A stretch of DNA of 12,021 nucleotides from Terriglobia bacterium (GCA_022866195.1 JALHUF010000667.1:1-12021); one strand, 5' to 3'; positions 1-7,785 are shown, numbered from the stretch's first letter. Numbers and translations: made by a program. Notes: generated by a model not told the origin, from the sequence alone.

Positions 1-1
1 C

Positions 2-613
2 TATTTCCAGCGCCCGCTGGAGCTGGGGGCAGATGTCGTCATCCATAGCACGACGAAGTATTTGAATGGACATAGTGACGGCGTGGGCGGCGCCGTTATC
101 CTGAATGACGCTGACCTCGCGGCACGGCTAAAGTTCATTCAAAACGCCGCCGGAGCAATCCTCGGGCCTTTTGATAGCTGGCTGGTTTTGCGCGGCGTGA
201 AGACGCTGGCGGTCCGCATGGAGCGTCATAACTCGAACGGCCTGGCAGTGGCCCGCCACCTCGCAGGCCATCCGAAGGTGAAGAAAGTCCACTATCCTGG
301 TCTTCCCTCCCACCCTCAGCATGAGCTGGCCAAGAAGCAAATGACGGGATTTGGCGGCATGCTGGCGTTCGAAACTGGCTCATTGGAAAATGCGCGCGCG
401 GTTCTCAAGTCTGTGCGGCTCTGTTCGCTTGCCGAAAGCCTGGGAGGAGTTGAGACTCTGATCTCCCACCCCGCCACGATGACCCATGCAAGTGTCCCGC
501 CTGAGGAGCGGCAACGTCTCGGGATCACCGACGGCCTGGTGCGCATCTCGGTGGGCATCGAGGACGTGGAAGACCTCCTCGCGGACCTCGATCAAGCCCT
601 CGGAAGGATCTGA
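2..613 (+). CDS. PLP-dependent trans-sulfuration enzyme (cystathionine gamma-synthase/gamma-lyase family), C-terminal part
   Basis: The gene enters from the left edge: the frame is open from base 2 and gives 203 residues of a family usually near 380-400, so roughly the N-terminal half is missing. The PLP Schiff-base lysine is visible in STTKYLNGHSD, with the Lys codon at bases 56-58. Further family marks are the GPFDSWLVLRGVKTL stretch, the YPGLPSHPQHELAKKQM segment, and a C-terminal run with SLGGVETLISHPATMTHA followed by GITDGLVRISVGIEDVEDL. Members of this fold act in the cytoplasm in methionine/cysteine interconversion, either building cystathionine from an activated homoserine or cleaving cystathionine, homocysteine or methionine. 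The visible half cannot separate these activities, so no symbol is given. The TTG at 62 lies inside the active-site motif and is not a start. The next gene begins 9 bp downstream on the same strand, but no functional link is evident. Confidence 0.93.
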   Translation, partial: YFQRPLELGADVVIHSTTKYLNGHSDGVGGAVILNDADLAARLKFIQNAAGAILGPFDSWLVLRGVKTLAVRMERHNSNGLAVARHLAGHPKVKKVHYPGLPSHPQHELAKKQMTGFGGMLAFETGSLENARAVLKSVRLCSLAESLGGVETLISHPATMTHASVPPEERQRLGITDGLVRISVGIEDVEDLLADLDQALGRI

Positions 614-622
614 GCCCTCATC

Positions 623-2968
623 ATGCCTGCAACTCACCGCCACCCCGCTCTCCTGACACTCGGATGGATACTGGGGACTGCGTATGCCTGGGCAGCATCT
701 GACGTCCCCGCGTCGCCCCCTGAGTTAGTTGTCCCCCGGGTGGACCGGGCGCCGATGCTGGAAGACTTCCTGGAGATGAAGCCCAGCCGCGCGTGGGAAG
801 ACCGCTTGGCCAACGTGGAGGGCTTCACCCAGCGGTTGCCCAGTGACGGGGCCCCCTCCTCGCAACGCACTGAAGCCTACCTGGGCTATGACGATGTGAA
901 TCTCTACTGCGTTTTCGTCGCCTTCGACTCCGAGCCGCAGAAGGTCCGCGCGCACATGCTGCCACGCGACAATGTTACTGGCGACGACAAGGTGGATTTG
1001 TTTCTCGACACTTTTCACGACCACCGCCGCGCCTTCGTCTTCACCACCAACCCTCTCGGCATTCAAATGGACGGGCTCTGGAATGAAGGTCGGGTCCAGC
1101 AATACGACCGCTCCTTCGATACGGTATGGCAATCGCGCGGTAAACTCACCCCGCAAGGTTTTGTCGTCTGGATGGCTATTCCCTTCAAGAGTTTGCGTTT
1201 CCCGTCCACCCACGAGCAGAGCTGGGGAATCGTGCTCATCCGTTGGATCCCACGCGTGAACGAATCGGCGACTTGGCCATGGGTTTCTACACGCATTGAA
1301 GGCCGCTTGAATCAGGGAGCAACCCTCAAGGGCCTGGAGAACATCTCGCCCGGACGCAATATGCAGTTGATCCCCTACGGCTTCGTTCGCTCATTCCGCG
1401 CCCTCGATACTCGGGACCCGCTCCAGCCCCACTTTGTGAGCGACCGTGCGGAGCCCGACGCCGGCCTGGACGGCAAGTTTGTCTTGAAGGACAGCTTCGC
1501 GCTGGACGTGACTCTGAATCCTGACTTCAGCCAGGTGGAATCCGACGAGCCGCAGGTGACCATCAACCGGCGCTTCGAGGCTTACTTCCCGGAAAAGCGC
1601 CCTTTCTTCCTTGAGAACCCGGGATTCTTCGAGACTCCCATCAACCTCTTCTTCACCCGGAGGATTGCTGACCCGCAATTCGGTATCCGCCTGACGGGCA
1701 AGAAGGGCCCGTACGCCATCGGAGCTCTACTCGCCGACGACGAGTCCCCAGGGAAGAGTGTGCCCGTGGGAGATCCCCTGCACGGCCAGCGCGCGGGATT
1801 CGGCATCGTCCGCATCAGCCGCGACCTCTTCGGGCAATCCAGCGTGGGATTGATGTTCACCGACCGAGAATTTGGTGACGGCTTCAACCGGGTGGGCAGC
1901 CTGGATGGCCGCTTCAAGTTGACCCGAAACTGGCTGGCCAGCGGGCAAGCTGTGGCCAGTTCGACCCGGCTGACGGACGGCAGCGAGATGGCCGGTCCTG
2001 CATACAAGTTCAGGCTGCGGCGCGACGGTCGCCAGTTCTACTATGACCTTGATTTCAACGATCGTAGCCCGGGCTTCCTCACCCAAACGGGTTTTATCAC
2101 GGAAGATTCGGTGGAAAGACCCCTGCAAGGGGGCCGCGAAATCGAACGGCCCTCCTTGCGGACAGATATCCGCAGCGTCGGCCAGTTTGCCAGCTATCGT
2201 TTCCGCCCCGAAGGGAAGTATTTGATCTCCTGGGGGCCGAACGTCTTTCTGAACCCGATCTGGGACCACCAGGGCACACGCCTGGACATGTACCACGACT
2301 ACAGCATGACTTGGGAACTGACGGGCGCAACGCTGCTCGAATTATTCTACGTCGCCGACCGCGAGTTGCTGCGCCCCAAGGATGTTGCGGGGCTGGCGGA
2401 AAACCGCACCTTCTCGCATCACCGCCAAGGCGTCTACTTCGAGACCAGCTACCATCCCCGGATCACTTTTCGGGGCGAGTACTCTCGCGGCACTTTGATC
2501 AATGTCGTTCCTCCCACAGGCCAGCAGCCCGCGCTGGCTAACTTGACCCGCAGCGAGGCGAGTATCACCGTGCGACCACTTACCCTGTTGAGCGTCGATA
2601 GCGCCTACCTCCTGGAGCGACTCACCGACCGCGGGCAGGGCGGGAGCATCTTCAACAACCACATTATCCGTTCCAAGTGGGGCTGGCAGTTCACCCGGGA
2701 GCTTTCCCTGCGCGTCATCCTCCAATACAACGCGATCCTTGCCAATCCGGCACGCACTCGCCTGGAAACCACCAAGAACTTCAACGCCGACTTTCTCTTC
2801 ACCTACCTCGTCAATCCCTGGACGGCCTTGTACGTCGGCTACAACGGCAACGCGCAGAATATCGACCTCGTCCCCACGGCCACCGGCAGCGAGCTCCTCC
2901 GCACCAACTACTTCACCCACGACGCCCGGCAGTTCTTCGTCAAGTTCTCTTACCTTTTGCGTTTCTAA
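623..2968 (+). CDS. DUF5916 outer-membrane protein with CBM9-like N-terminal domain
   Basis: This 781-residue protein starts with a hydrophobic signal peptide (about residues 1-25, cleavage near AWA/A), so it is exported. Residues about 38-240 look like the carbohydrate-binding family 9-like domain of this family, including TEAYLGYDDVNLYCVFVAFD, DDKVDLFLDTFHD and the following FTTNPLGIQMDG. From about 245 onward comes the DUF5916 region, with the family hallmark LNPDFSQVESDEPQVTINRR (residues 298-317), then FPEKRPFFLENPGFF and the FFTRRI segment. The rest alternates short polar and aromatic strands as in a beta-barrel and ends FFVKFSYLLRF; a terminal Phe fits a BAM-recognised outer-membrane protein. 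The family has no settled function; ligand binding or uptake at the outer membrane is inference. The ATG follows the previous stop by 9 bp, with GGAAGG about 15 nt upstream, so the ribosome site is weak. It converges with the ABC permease gene, 58 bp away. Confidence 0.88.
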   Translation: MPATHRHPALLTLGWILGTAYAWAASDVPASPPELVVPRVDRAPMLEDFLEMKPSRAWEDRLANVEGFTQRLPSDGAPSSQRTEAYLGYDDVNLYCVFVAFDSEPQKVRAHMLPRDNVTGDDKVDLFLDTFHDHRRAFVFTTNPLGIQMDGLWNEGRVQQYDRSFDTVWQSRGKLTPQGFVVWMAIPFKSLRFPSTHEQSWGIVLIRWIPRVNESATWPWVSTRIEGRLNQGATLKGLENISPGRNMQLIPYGFVRSFRALDTRDPLQPHFVSDRAEPDAGLDGKFVLKDSFALDVTLNPDFSQVESDEPQVTINRRFEAYFPEKRPFFLENPGFFETPINLFFTRRIADPQFGIRLTGKKGPYAIGALLADDESPGKSVPVGDPLHGQRAGFGIVRISRDLFGQSSVGLMFTDREFGDGFNRVGSLDGRFKLTRNWLASGQAVASSTRLTDGSEMAGPAYKFRLRRDGRQFYYDLDFNDRSPGFLTQTGFITEDSVERPLQGGREIERPSLRTDIRSVGQFASYRFRPEGKYLISWGPNVFLNPIWDHQGTRLDMYHDYSMTWELTGATLLELFYVADRELLRPKDVAGLAENRTFSHHRQGVYFETSYHPRITFRGEYSRGTLINVVPPTGQQPALANLTRSEASITVRPLTLLSVDSAYLLERLTDRGQGGSIFNNHIIRSKWGWQFTRELSLRVILQYNAILANPARTRLETTKNFNADFLFTYLVNPWTALYVGYNGNAQNIDLVPTATGSELLRTNYFTHDARQFFVKFSYLLRF

Positions 2969-3026
2969 ACACTCCTGAGTAGCCGGAGGGATGGCGAGTG
3001 AACATCCTAGGGCGGAAGCAGCGGGT

Positions 3027-4532
3027 TCAAGCTGCGGAGGCGGCAGTAACGGTGGCGGGCGCGCGGAGGCGGTCGACAATCGCCTTCAGAATGCCGAGAA
3101 TGATCAGCAGTTGCAGCCCCATGCCGATGTACAGCCCGGGGCGCGCGCCGAGGGCAGCTACTTCCGGAGAGAAAATGCCGAAGGGAGTGAAAAGCTGGAA
3201 GAGGAGACTACCACGGGCGTCTGACCCGATGGAGATTACTCCCCCAATGATGCTGACACTGACGTAATAGAGGCATAAGTAGAGAAACCCTTTGACGAGA
3301 GGGCGCTTCATATGGGTCAGATCGCACCACTGAAGAAACAGGATGTCCCGGGTGGTAAAAATCAGGACGGTCAGCAGCTCGAGCGCGGCGGCTCCCAGGT
3401 GCCACCGATCAAGAGGAATTGCGCCCCGCAGCCCCGCCGCCTCGGCGAGAAGTAATGCGTAGGCGACCAAGGCGGTTGCCACCAGCCACGGCCAGGGCAA
3501 GCCGGACTCGGAGAAGTATCTCTCCTCCCCCGCCGAGCGCCGGCGCCACCAGACCTTGAGGCGCTCATGGGGAGTAAGCGTGGCCAGTCCCACCGCAAAA
3601 AGTACGAGCCCGTTCAGGCCCATCGCCAAACTCGCCACAATGCCAGGATAAAGATGTCCGGCGTCCATGTTGGCGCCGAGCTGTTTGGGATCGAGAAAGG
3701 CATAGAACAACACATTGAGGAACGCCCCAAACCCCACCGCCTGCCAGCGCGACAGGTGGCGGATTTGTTCCCGGTCCTTCTTCAGATTCCGCACCAACAT
3801 CAAGACGAACCAGGCGCCCAAGGCGGCATACACGAGCATGGTCAGGACCTCAAACGAGGTCGTCATGCCAAACAGCGTGGGCTTGGCGCGCAGGATTTCC
3901 GCGCCCACCTTGTAGATCGAGAAAATCGCCGGGAAAATGCTGATGGCCCCGAAACCGGGAAAGGGACTGTAAGCGAAACTGAGTGCCCAGCCCATGGGTA
4001 GCAGTATCAGCAAGGCAACAGCTGCCGAGCTCGACTTCTCCAGCAGCATTGACAACCACAGGCTCAGCAGACTGAGAAAGAGCGCAAACACCAGCAGCAG
4101 GGCGTACGCCCAGAGAAGCGTGCCGGCCGCATAGCCGCCCAGGAATCCCGCCAATATCGAAATCGGCAGCGAGCACCCGACAACGAAGTAGCCCATGATG
4201 GGCGTGCCCAGGATTTTCCCCACCATCAGCTCGGCCGACGTGAGCCGCGTGGTCTTCAGGAAGTCATACGTTTTCAGCTCTCGTTCGCGCGAAATCGCCT
4301 GCCCACAGGCGGAAGCGCACCAGAAACCCAGGACTATGTACTGAACTCCCAGCAGCCAGAGGTGGAAGAGTCGGAAAAACTGCCTCAGGTCGTTACGTTC
4401 CGAGCCCCAGCACGACAGGGCCACCAGTGCGCAAATCACCAGCACCACCAACGCTGCCGTGATGGCGCGTGGCGCCCGCAGTTCGGCGCGGACATGCCGC
4501 ACGTACTCCGGATTGCGCCAGAAACGCAGCAC
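3027..4532 (-). CDS. ABC-2 type transporter permease, about 12 membrane segments
   Basis: This 501-residue integral membrane protein is the channel half of an ABC exporter. Hydrophobic segments are visible at about 22-42, 57-77, 108-130, 138-163, 168-188, 226-246, 266-282, 296-320, 348-366, 378-398, 415-437 and 465-487, roughly two ABC-2 half-sets in one chain. The cytosolic stretch ISRERELKTYDFLKTTRLTS followed by the ELMVGKILG segment (about 80-109) is the usual ABC-2 permease coupling region. The start is GTG, overlapping the ATPase stop as TAGTG, with GAGGTG five bases upstream inside the ATPase gene, so translational coupling is likely. The substrate cannot be read from sequence. Its partner is the ATPase immediately upstream. 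The C-terminus ends in a soft Ala/Thr tail. Confidence 0.9.
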   Translation of the reverse strand: MLRFWRNPEYVRHVRAELRAPRAITAALVVLVICALVALSCWGSERNDLRQFFRLFHLWLLGVQYIVLGFWCASACGQAISRERELKTYDFLKTTRLTSAELMVGKILGTPIMGYFVVGCSLPISILAGFLGGYAAGTLLWAYALLLVFALFLSLLSLWLSMLLEKSSSAAVALLILLPMGWALSFAYSPFPGFGAISIFPAIFSIYKVGAEILRAKPTLFGMTTSFEVLTMLVYAALGAWFVLMLVRNLKKDREQIRHLSRWQAVGFGAFLNVLFYAFLDPKQLGANMDAGHLYPGIVASLAMGLNGLVLFAVGLATLTPHERLKVWWRRRSAGEERYFSESGLPWPWLVATALVAYALLLAEAAGLRGAIPLDRWHLGAAALELLTVLIFTTRDILFLQWCDLTHMKRPLVKGFLYLCLYYVSVSIIGGVISIGSDARGSLLFQLFTPFGIFSPEVAALGARPGLYIGMGLQLLIILGILKAIVDRLRAPATVTAASAA

Positions 4533-5461
4533 TACATCACCTCATGGCGCGAAAGTTTCAGATACAGATCCTCGACTGTTTGCTTGACCTCCGTAAAGGA
4601 AACCACGCGCACGCCGCTCGCTACCAGGGCGCTCAGAACCGCCGCCAGCTCTTCCTCGCTGCCCGCAAACTTGAAAATTCCTTCCGACCCACTGAGCATG
4701 ACCCCGGAAATCTTGCCGTCGGCCTTGAGCCGCGATTCCACCAGGGCCGCCGTGTCGCCCACCCAGCTCAACCGGACCACGCGGTAATGGGTTTCCGCCG
4801 CCGTGATTTCTTCGATCGTCCCGCTGCGGATCATCACGCCTTTTTCCATCAGCCCAATGGAGGTGCAGAAGCCCTCCAGTTCCGTCAGGATGTGCGAGGA
4901 AATCAGCACCGTCGTCCCCTGGTCGCAGAGCGCGCGCAGCAGGTTGCGCAAGTCCATCCGCGCCTTGGGGTCAAGTCCGGAAGCCGGCTCATCGAGCAGC
5001 AAGACTTTGGGATGGTGAATGACGGCCCGCGCAATCCCCAGGCGCTGCTTCATGCCGCGGGAGAGGCCCTTGATCATTTCGTCCCGCTTGACCTCCAGGT
5101 TCACCTGGTGGATGACCTCGTCGATGCGCGCGGGGATCTCCGCCTCCGGCATCTTGTAAGCGTGGGCAAAGTAGTCGAGATATTCCCAGACTTTCAGATC
5201 CTCATAAACGGAGAAGAAATCCGAGAGGTAGCCAATGAACTGCTGGGCGCGTTCCGGCTCCTGGTGCACATCCACGCCCGAAATGAACAGCCGTCCCCCC
5301 GTCGGCTCGAGCAGGCCACAGGCCATGCGGATGGTGGTAGTTTTCCCGGCGCCGTTCGGCCCAATCAGGCCGTAAATCTCGCCTTCCGGGATGACCACTT
5401 GGAGGTCGTTGACCGCCACGAGATCATCGAATTCCTTGCGCAGCTTTTCCAGTCGGATCAT
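4532..5461 (-). CDS. ABC transporter ATP-binding protein
   Basis: This 309-residue cytoplasmic ATPase drives the permease encoded directly downstream. Walker A is GPNGAGKT (34-41), the signature is LSRGMKQR (133-140, in place of LSGGQ), Walker B is VLLLDEP with Glu158, the D-loop is SGLD (161-164), and the switch His is H190. At the Q-loop, where most family members have Gln, the sequence reads GYLSDFFSVYEDLKVWEYL, placing Asp at residue 81. To my knowledge this D-type Q-loop recurs in a subset of ABC-2 ATPases, so it is probably a lineage trait and not damage. Residues about 225-305 form the C-terminal regulatory extension usual for this group. The ATG at 5461 gives the standard N-terminus, but no strong ribosome site precedes it; an AGGA lies about 14 nt upstream. 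cutA ends 79 nt upstream on the same strand, so the three genes may be cotranscribed. Confidence 0.95.
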   Translation of the reverse strand: MIRLEKLRKEFDDLVAVNDLQVVIPEGEIYGLIGPNGAGKTTTIRMACGLLEPTGGRLFISGVDVHQEPERAQQFIGYLSDFFSVYEDLKVWEYLDYFAHAYKMPEAEIPARIDEVIHQVNLEVKRDEMIKGLSRGMKQRLGIARAVIHHPKVLLLDEPASGLDPKARMDLRNLLRALCDQGTTVLISSHILTELEGFCTSIGLMEKGVMIRSGTIEEITAAETHYRVVRLSWVGDTAALVESRLKADGKISGVMLSGSEGIFKFAGSEEELAAVLSALVASGVRVVSFTEVKQTVEDLYLKLSRHEVM

Positions 5462-5540
5462 CGTAGTGCTGAAGTCCTGTTACCTCTCACCGCTCTTGAA
5501 TACCCTTACGTTATTCGCACGTCAGAAGTTCAACCGCGTT

Positions 5541-5882
5541 TCAAGCCGGTTCCGGCGGCGCCGCCAGCTTCACTGAATCGCTGATCCACTGCAGGTAGTC
5601 CCGCGAGCCCTCGATAATCGGCAAGCAGATGATTTCCGGCGTATGGTAGCTGTGGAGCCCGGAGATTTCCAGCTTGATTTCCGGAAATAGTTCCCGGGTG
5701 CTCTTAATGAGCATCAGGAACTCCTTCTCTTCAGCCACCTTCCCTTCCCAGCGATAGATGGATTCAACGGGCTGCGTGATGTTGACGCAGGCGGCGAGTT
5801 GGGCTTCGACCAGGTGCCGGGCGATCTTGCGACACTCGCGGCGACTGGCGGCGGTCACCATGATAACGACCTTGTCCGTCAC
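5541..5882 (-). CDS. cutA: CutA divalent-cation tolerance protein
   Basis: Starting at GTG 5882 this is a 113-residue protein, matching the usual CutA1 size of about 100-115. The frame stays open further upstream, but AAGGAGGA at 5893-5886 lies directly before this GTG and the extra upstream residues do not look like CutA, so the short start is chosen. Family marks include MVTAASRRECRKIARHLVE (8-26), LAACVNI (29-35), SIYRWEGKV (41-49), LMLIKST (56-62) and the conserved HSYHTPEII (77-85). CutA forms very stable trimers with a ferredoxin-like fold. Despite its name, its role in copper tolerance is disputed and its true function is unsettled. It is the first gene of a minus-strand run with the ABC ATPase and permease, and diverges from the phosphohexomutase gene across 67 bp. 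Confidence 0.94.
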   Translation of the reverse strand: MTDKVVIMVTAASRRECRKIARHLVEAQLAACVNITQPVESIYRWEGKVAEEKEFLMLIKSTRELFPEIKLEISGLHSYHTPEIICLPIIEGSRDYLQWISDSVKLAAPPEPA

Positions 5883-5885
5883 GGC

Positions 5886-5893
5886 TCCTCCTT
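5886..5893 (-). promoter_or_regulatory. Shine-Dalgarno site that fixes the cutA GTG start
   Basis: On the minus strand AAGGAGGA is followed by GCC and then GTG. It is among the strongest ribosome-binding matches in the window and decides between the GTG at 5882 and longer upstream starts of cutA. Confidence 0.75.
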
Positions 5894-5911
5894 TGGGCAA
5901 GGGCACGATTG

Positions 5912-5940
5912 TTGCGCAGAACGTGACCCGAAGATACAAT
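5912..5940 (+). promoter_or_regulatory. Possible promoter of the phosphohexomutase-ftsB pair
   Basis: TTGCGC (5912-5917), a 17-bp spacer and TACAAT (5935-5940) resemble a housekeeping promoter; the -10 is good and the -35 is weak. The ATG at 5950 lies only 9 bp after the -10 box, so a transcript starting here would be leaderless or nearly so, consistent with the lack of a clear ribosome site before that ATG. This is inference from spacing and consensus only. Confidence 0.4.
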
Positions 5941-5949
5941 AAGTCCGCC

Positions 5950-7365
5950 ATGGTAGACAATCCCATTCACTTCGGCACTTCCGGCTGGCGCGGCGTGATC
6001 GCCGACGATTTCACCTTCTCCAACGTCCGGCTGGCGGCGGCTGCCATTGCCCAGTACCTGCTTTCCAGATCGTCGCGGCCACAGGTCATCGTGGGCTACG
6101 ACACGCGCTTCCTCGCCGAGAAGTTTGCCGAGACCGCAGCGGAAACCCTGGGCTCCCAGGGGCTTGAAACCTGGGTCTGCCAGCGACCTGACCCTACGCC
6201 CGCTATCTCGTACCACATCATCCACAACAAGCTGGATGGCGGGATCAACATCACGGCCAGCCACAATCCCGCCCAATACAGTGGCCTGAAGTTTTCCAGC
6301 GCCGATGGCGCGCCGGCGTTGCCGGAGGTCACGCAGGAGATCGAGAGCTGGGTGGAACGGTTCCTTTCTGAGGGGCGTTCCACGCAAGGCTCGATGGATG
6401 CTGCCTCACTGTGCCATCGTGTCGACCCACGCCCCGCTTACCTGGACGACCTGCGCCGGAAGGTGGAGCTGAAGGCCATCGGTGAAGCGCACATGAGAAT
6501 CGCCTACGACCCCCTTTACGGGACTGGGCGGGGCTATCTTGACCAACTCCTCCGCGAAGCCGGCGCCTCCGTTCACACCATCCACGACTACCGGGATGTC
6601 CTTTTCTCCGGCGTAGGTCCAGAGCCGAGTGAGAAGAACCTGGGCGAGCTCTCCCAATTCGTCCGCGAGCAAGGCTGCGCGCTGGGCGTCTCGACCGACG
6701 GCGACGCCGACCGCTTCGGCTTTGTCGATGCCGACGGCACCTGGATTCAGCCCAACTACATCCTGGCTGTGCTCGCCGACTACCTGATTGAAGTCCGCAA
6801 GATTCCCGGCGGCATCGGCCGCAGCGTCGCCACCACGCACCTGGTTGATGCCGTGGCGAACTACCACCACGTACCCCTTTACCAGACGCCGGTGGGTTTT
6901 AAGTACGTCGGCGAACTTATCAAGGAAGACAAGATTGTTCTGGGTGGCGAGGAGAGTGCGGGCCTCTCCATCCGCGGCCACCTGCCGGAAAAGGATGGCA
7001 TTTTGGCCTGCCTGCTGGTGGCGGAGGCGGTGGCCAAACGCGGCCTCTCCCTCAAGCAGCAGCTTGCCGCCCTCTTCGATAAGGTCGGACCCTACTACTC
7101 GGTGCGGATCAATCTGTCTCTCACCCCGGAGGTCAAGGAGCGCTTGCTGGATAAGCTGCAGCACGATTGGGAAGAGTTCGGCGCGCGTAAAGTCACGAAA
7201 ATCGACCGCACCGACGGGCTGAAAATGATACGCGCGGACGGCTCCTGGGTATTGATGCGGCCCTCCGGAACCGAGCCCGTGGTTCGCGTCTATTGTGAAG
7301 CTGCCTCGCCGGCAGAACTCGACGGCTTGATTGCGTCCGCCAAGACGTTCGTCATGAATCCATGA
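5950..7365 (+). CDS. Phosphoglucomutase/phosphomannomutase family protein (alpha-D-phosphohexomutase)
   Basis: This is a 471-residue cytoplasmic enzyme of the alpha-D-phosphohexomutase superfamily, which moves phosphate between C1 and C6 of hexoses through a phosphoserine. All four hallmark sites are present: the phosphoserine loop TASHNP (Ser104), the metal loop DGDADR (250-255), the sugar-specificity loop GGEESAG (332-338) and the phosphate-binding RPSGTEP (437-443). The N-terminus HFGTSGWRGVIADDFTFSNV is typical. The GEES-type loop is compatible with glucose or mannose phosphates; the substrate (glucose, mannose or glucosamine phosphate) cannot be fixed from here. The ATG at 5950 is chosen because the open frame upstream, back to 5758, runs antisense to cutA and encodes no family-like residues. 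The stop overlaps the start of the division gene by 4 bp (ATGA), suggesting cotranscription and coupled translation. Confidence 0.94.
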   Translation: MVDNPIHFGTSGWRGVIADDFTFSNVRLAAAAIAQYLLSRSSRPQVIVGYDTRFLAEKFAETAAETLGSQGLETWVCQRPDPTPAISYHIIHNKLDGGINITASHNPAQYSGLKFSSADGAPALPEVTQEIESWVERFLSEGRSTQGSMDAASLCHRVDPRPAYLDDLRRKVELKAIGEAHMRIAYDPLYGTGRGYLDQLLREAGASVHTIHDYRDVLFSGVGPEPSEKNLGELSQFVREQGCALGVSTDGDADRFGFVDADGTWIQPNYILAVLADYLIEVRKIPGGIGRSVATTHLVDAVANYHHVPLYQTPVGFKYVGELIKEDKIVLGGEESAGLSIRGHLPEKDGILACLLVAEAVAKRGLSLKQQLAALFDKVGPYYSVRINLSLTPEVKERLLDKLQHDWEEFGARKVTKIDRTDGLKMIRADGSWVLMRPSGTEPVVRVYCEAASPAELDGLIASAKTFVMNP

Positions 7366-7697
7366 TGAGCTTTCGCTGGGAAGATGCCCGGTTCCGCCGC
7401 CTAGCCTTTCTAGCGCTGGCCCTCGTCATGGTCTTTCTGATCGTCCACGAAATCTTCGGCGAGCACGGTTACCTCGCTCTGCGCCACCGCCGCAGAGAGC
7501 TTGAAACCCTCCAGCAGCAGGTCAAACAGCTCCAGGAAGAGAACAAGAAGCTCGAAGAGGAAATCAAGGCCCTGAAGTCTGACCCCAAGGCCATCGAGAA
7601 ACTGGCGCGTGAGCAAATGAAACTCGCCCACCCGGGCGAGATTATCTACGTGCTCCCTGAGAAGCAGTCGAAGCCCGAAGCCACAGCAAAGAAATAG
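7362..7697 (+). CDS. FtsB/DivIC-family septum formation initiator protein
   Basis: This 111-residue bitopic membrane protein has a short cytosolic N-terminus, one membrane helix (about residues 13-29), and a periplasmic coiled coil (about 40-74, rich in Leu/Glu/Lys/Gln heptads: LETLQQQVKQLQEENKKLEE). The conserved family C-terminal block is DPKAIEKLAREQMKLAHPGE (74-93), followed by IIYVLP. FtsB/DivIC proteins bridge divisome parts (with FtsL and FtsQ/DivIB) at the septum. Two adjacent ATGs (7362 and 7365) are possible starts; both overlap the mutase stop, and no independent ribosome site is seen, so translation is probably coupled. A hairpin begins 9 bp after the stop. Small size, membrane segment and motif make the assignment solid; the exact name, FtsB or DivIC, is not settled. 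Confidence 0.88.
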   Translation: MMSFRWEDARFRRLAFLALALVMVFLIVHEIFGEHGYLALRHRRRELETLQQQVKQLQEENKKLEEEIKALKSDPKAIEKLAREQMKLAHPGEIIYVLPEKQSKPEATAKK

Positions 7698-7701
7698 CCC
7701 T

Positions 7702-7785
7702 GTAGCGCAGGGTCCGCTGTCCGACCCTGCGGCTTTTCAAATCCCATTGAAATGCCGGAACGTTAGACTGCAAACGCTGCGCTAC
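7702..7785. repeat. REP-like palindromic intergenic element
   Basis: An outer perfect inverted repeat, GTAGCGCAG (7702-7710) and CTGCGCTAC (7777-7785), encloses the 9-bp hairpin at 7706-7731. The outer left arm overlaps the inner hairpin's left arm, so two foldings compete. The form (GTAGCGCAG at both tips, inner GC hairpin) resembles short interspersed palindromes often seen between genes in acidobacterial-type genomes; copies elsewhere cannot be tested here. The thiG stop codon TAG (7784-7782 on the minus strand) is part of the right arm. Confidence 0.5.
7706..7737 (+). terminator. Hairpin followed by a short T run after the division gene
   Basis: CGCAGGGTC (7706-7714) and GACCCTGCG (7723-7731) form a perfect 9-bp stem with an 8-nt loop, followed by TTTT at 7734-7737. 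It lies 9 bp after the ftsB-like stop. The T tract is short, so termination is plausible but unproven. The same hairpin would also lie about 50 bp beyond the thiG stop on the other strand, where it lacks a T tract. Confidence 0.5.

Noticed and set aside
2969..3026. Terminator between the convergent DUF5916 and permease genes
   Set aside because: No stem with a following T run could be found in the 58 bp on either strand.
2342..3079. Minus-strand open frame of 245 codons under the DUF5916 gene
   Set aside because: It is antisense to the conserved barrel sequence, with composition typical of a GC-rich shadow frame and no ribosome site or domain.
4469..5584. Long plus-strand open frame of 371 codons across the ABC ATPase region
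   Set aside because: It is antisense to a clearly conserved ATPase; long antisense frames are expected in GC-rich DNA, and it has no recognisable motifs.
5758..5949. 64-codon N-terminal extension of the phosphohexomutase
   Set aside because: It lies almost wholly antisense to cutA, has no family-like residues, and the canonical N-terminus begins at ATG 5950.
5883..5966. 28-codon N-terminal extension of CutA
   Set aside because: AAGGAGGA sits just before GTG 5882, and the product from there has the normal CutA length.
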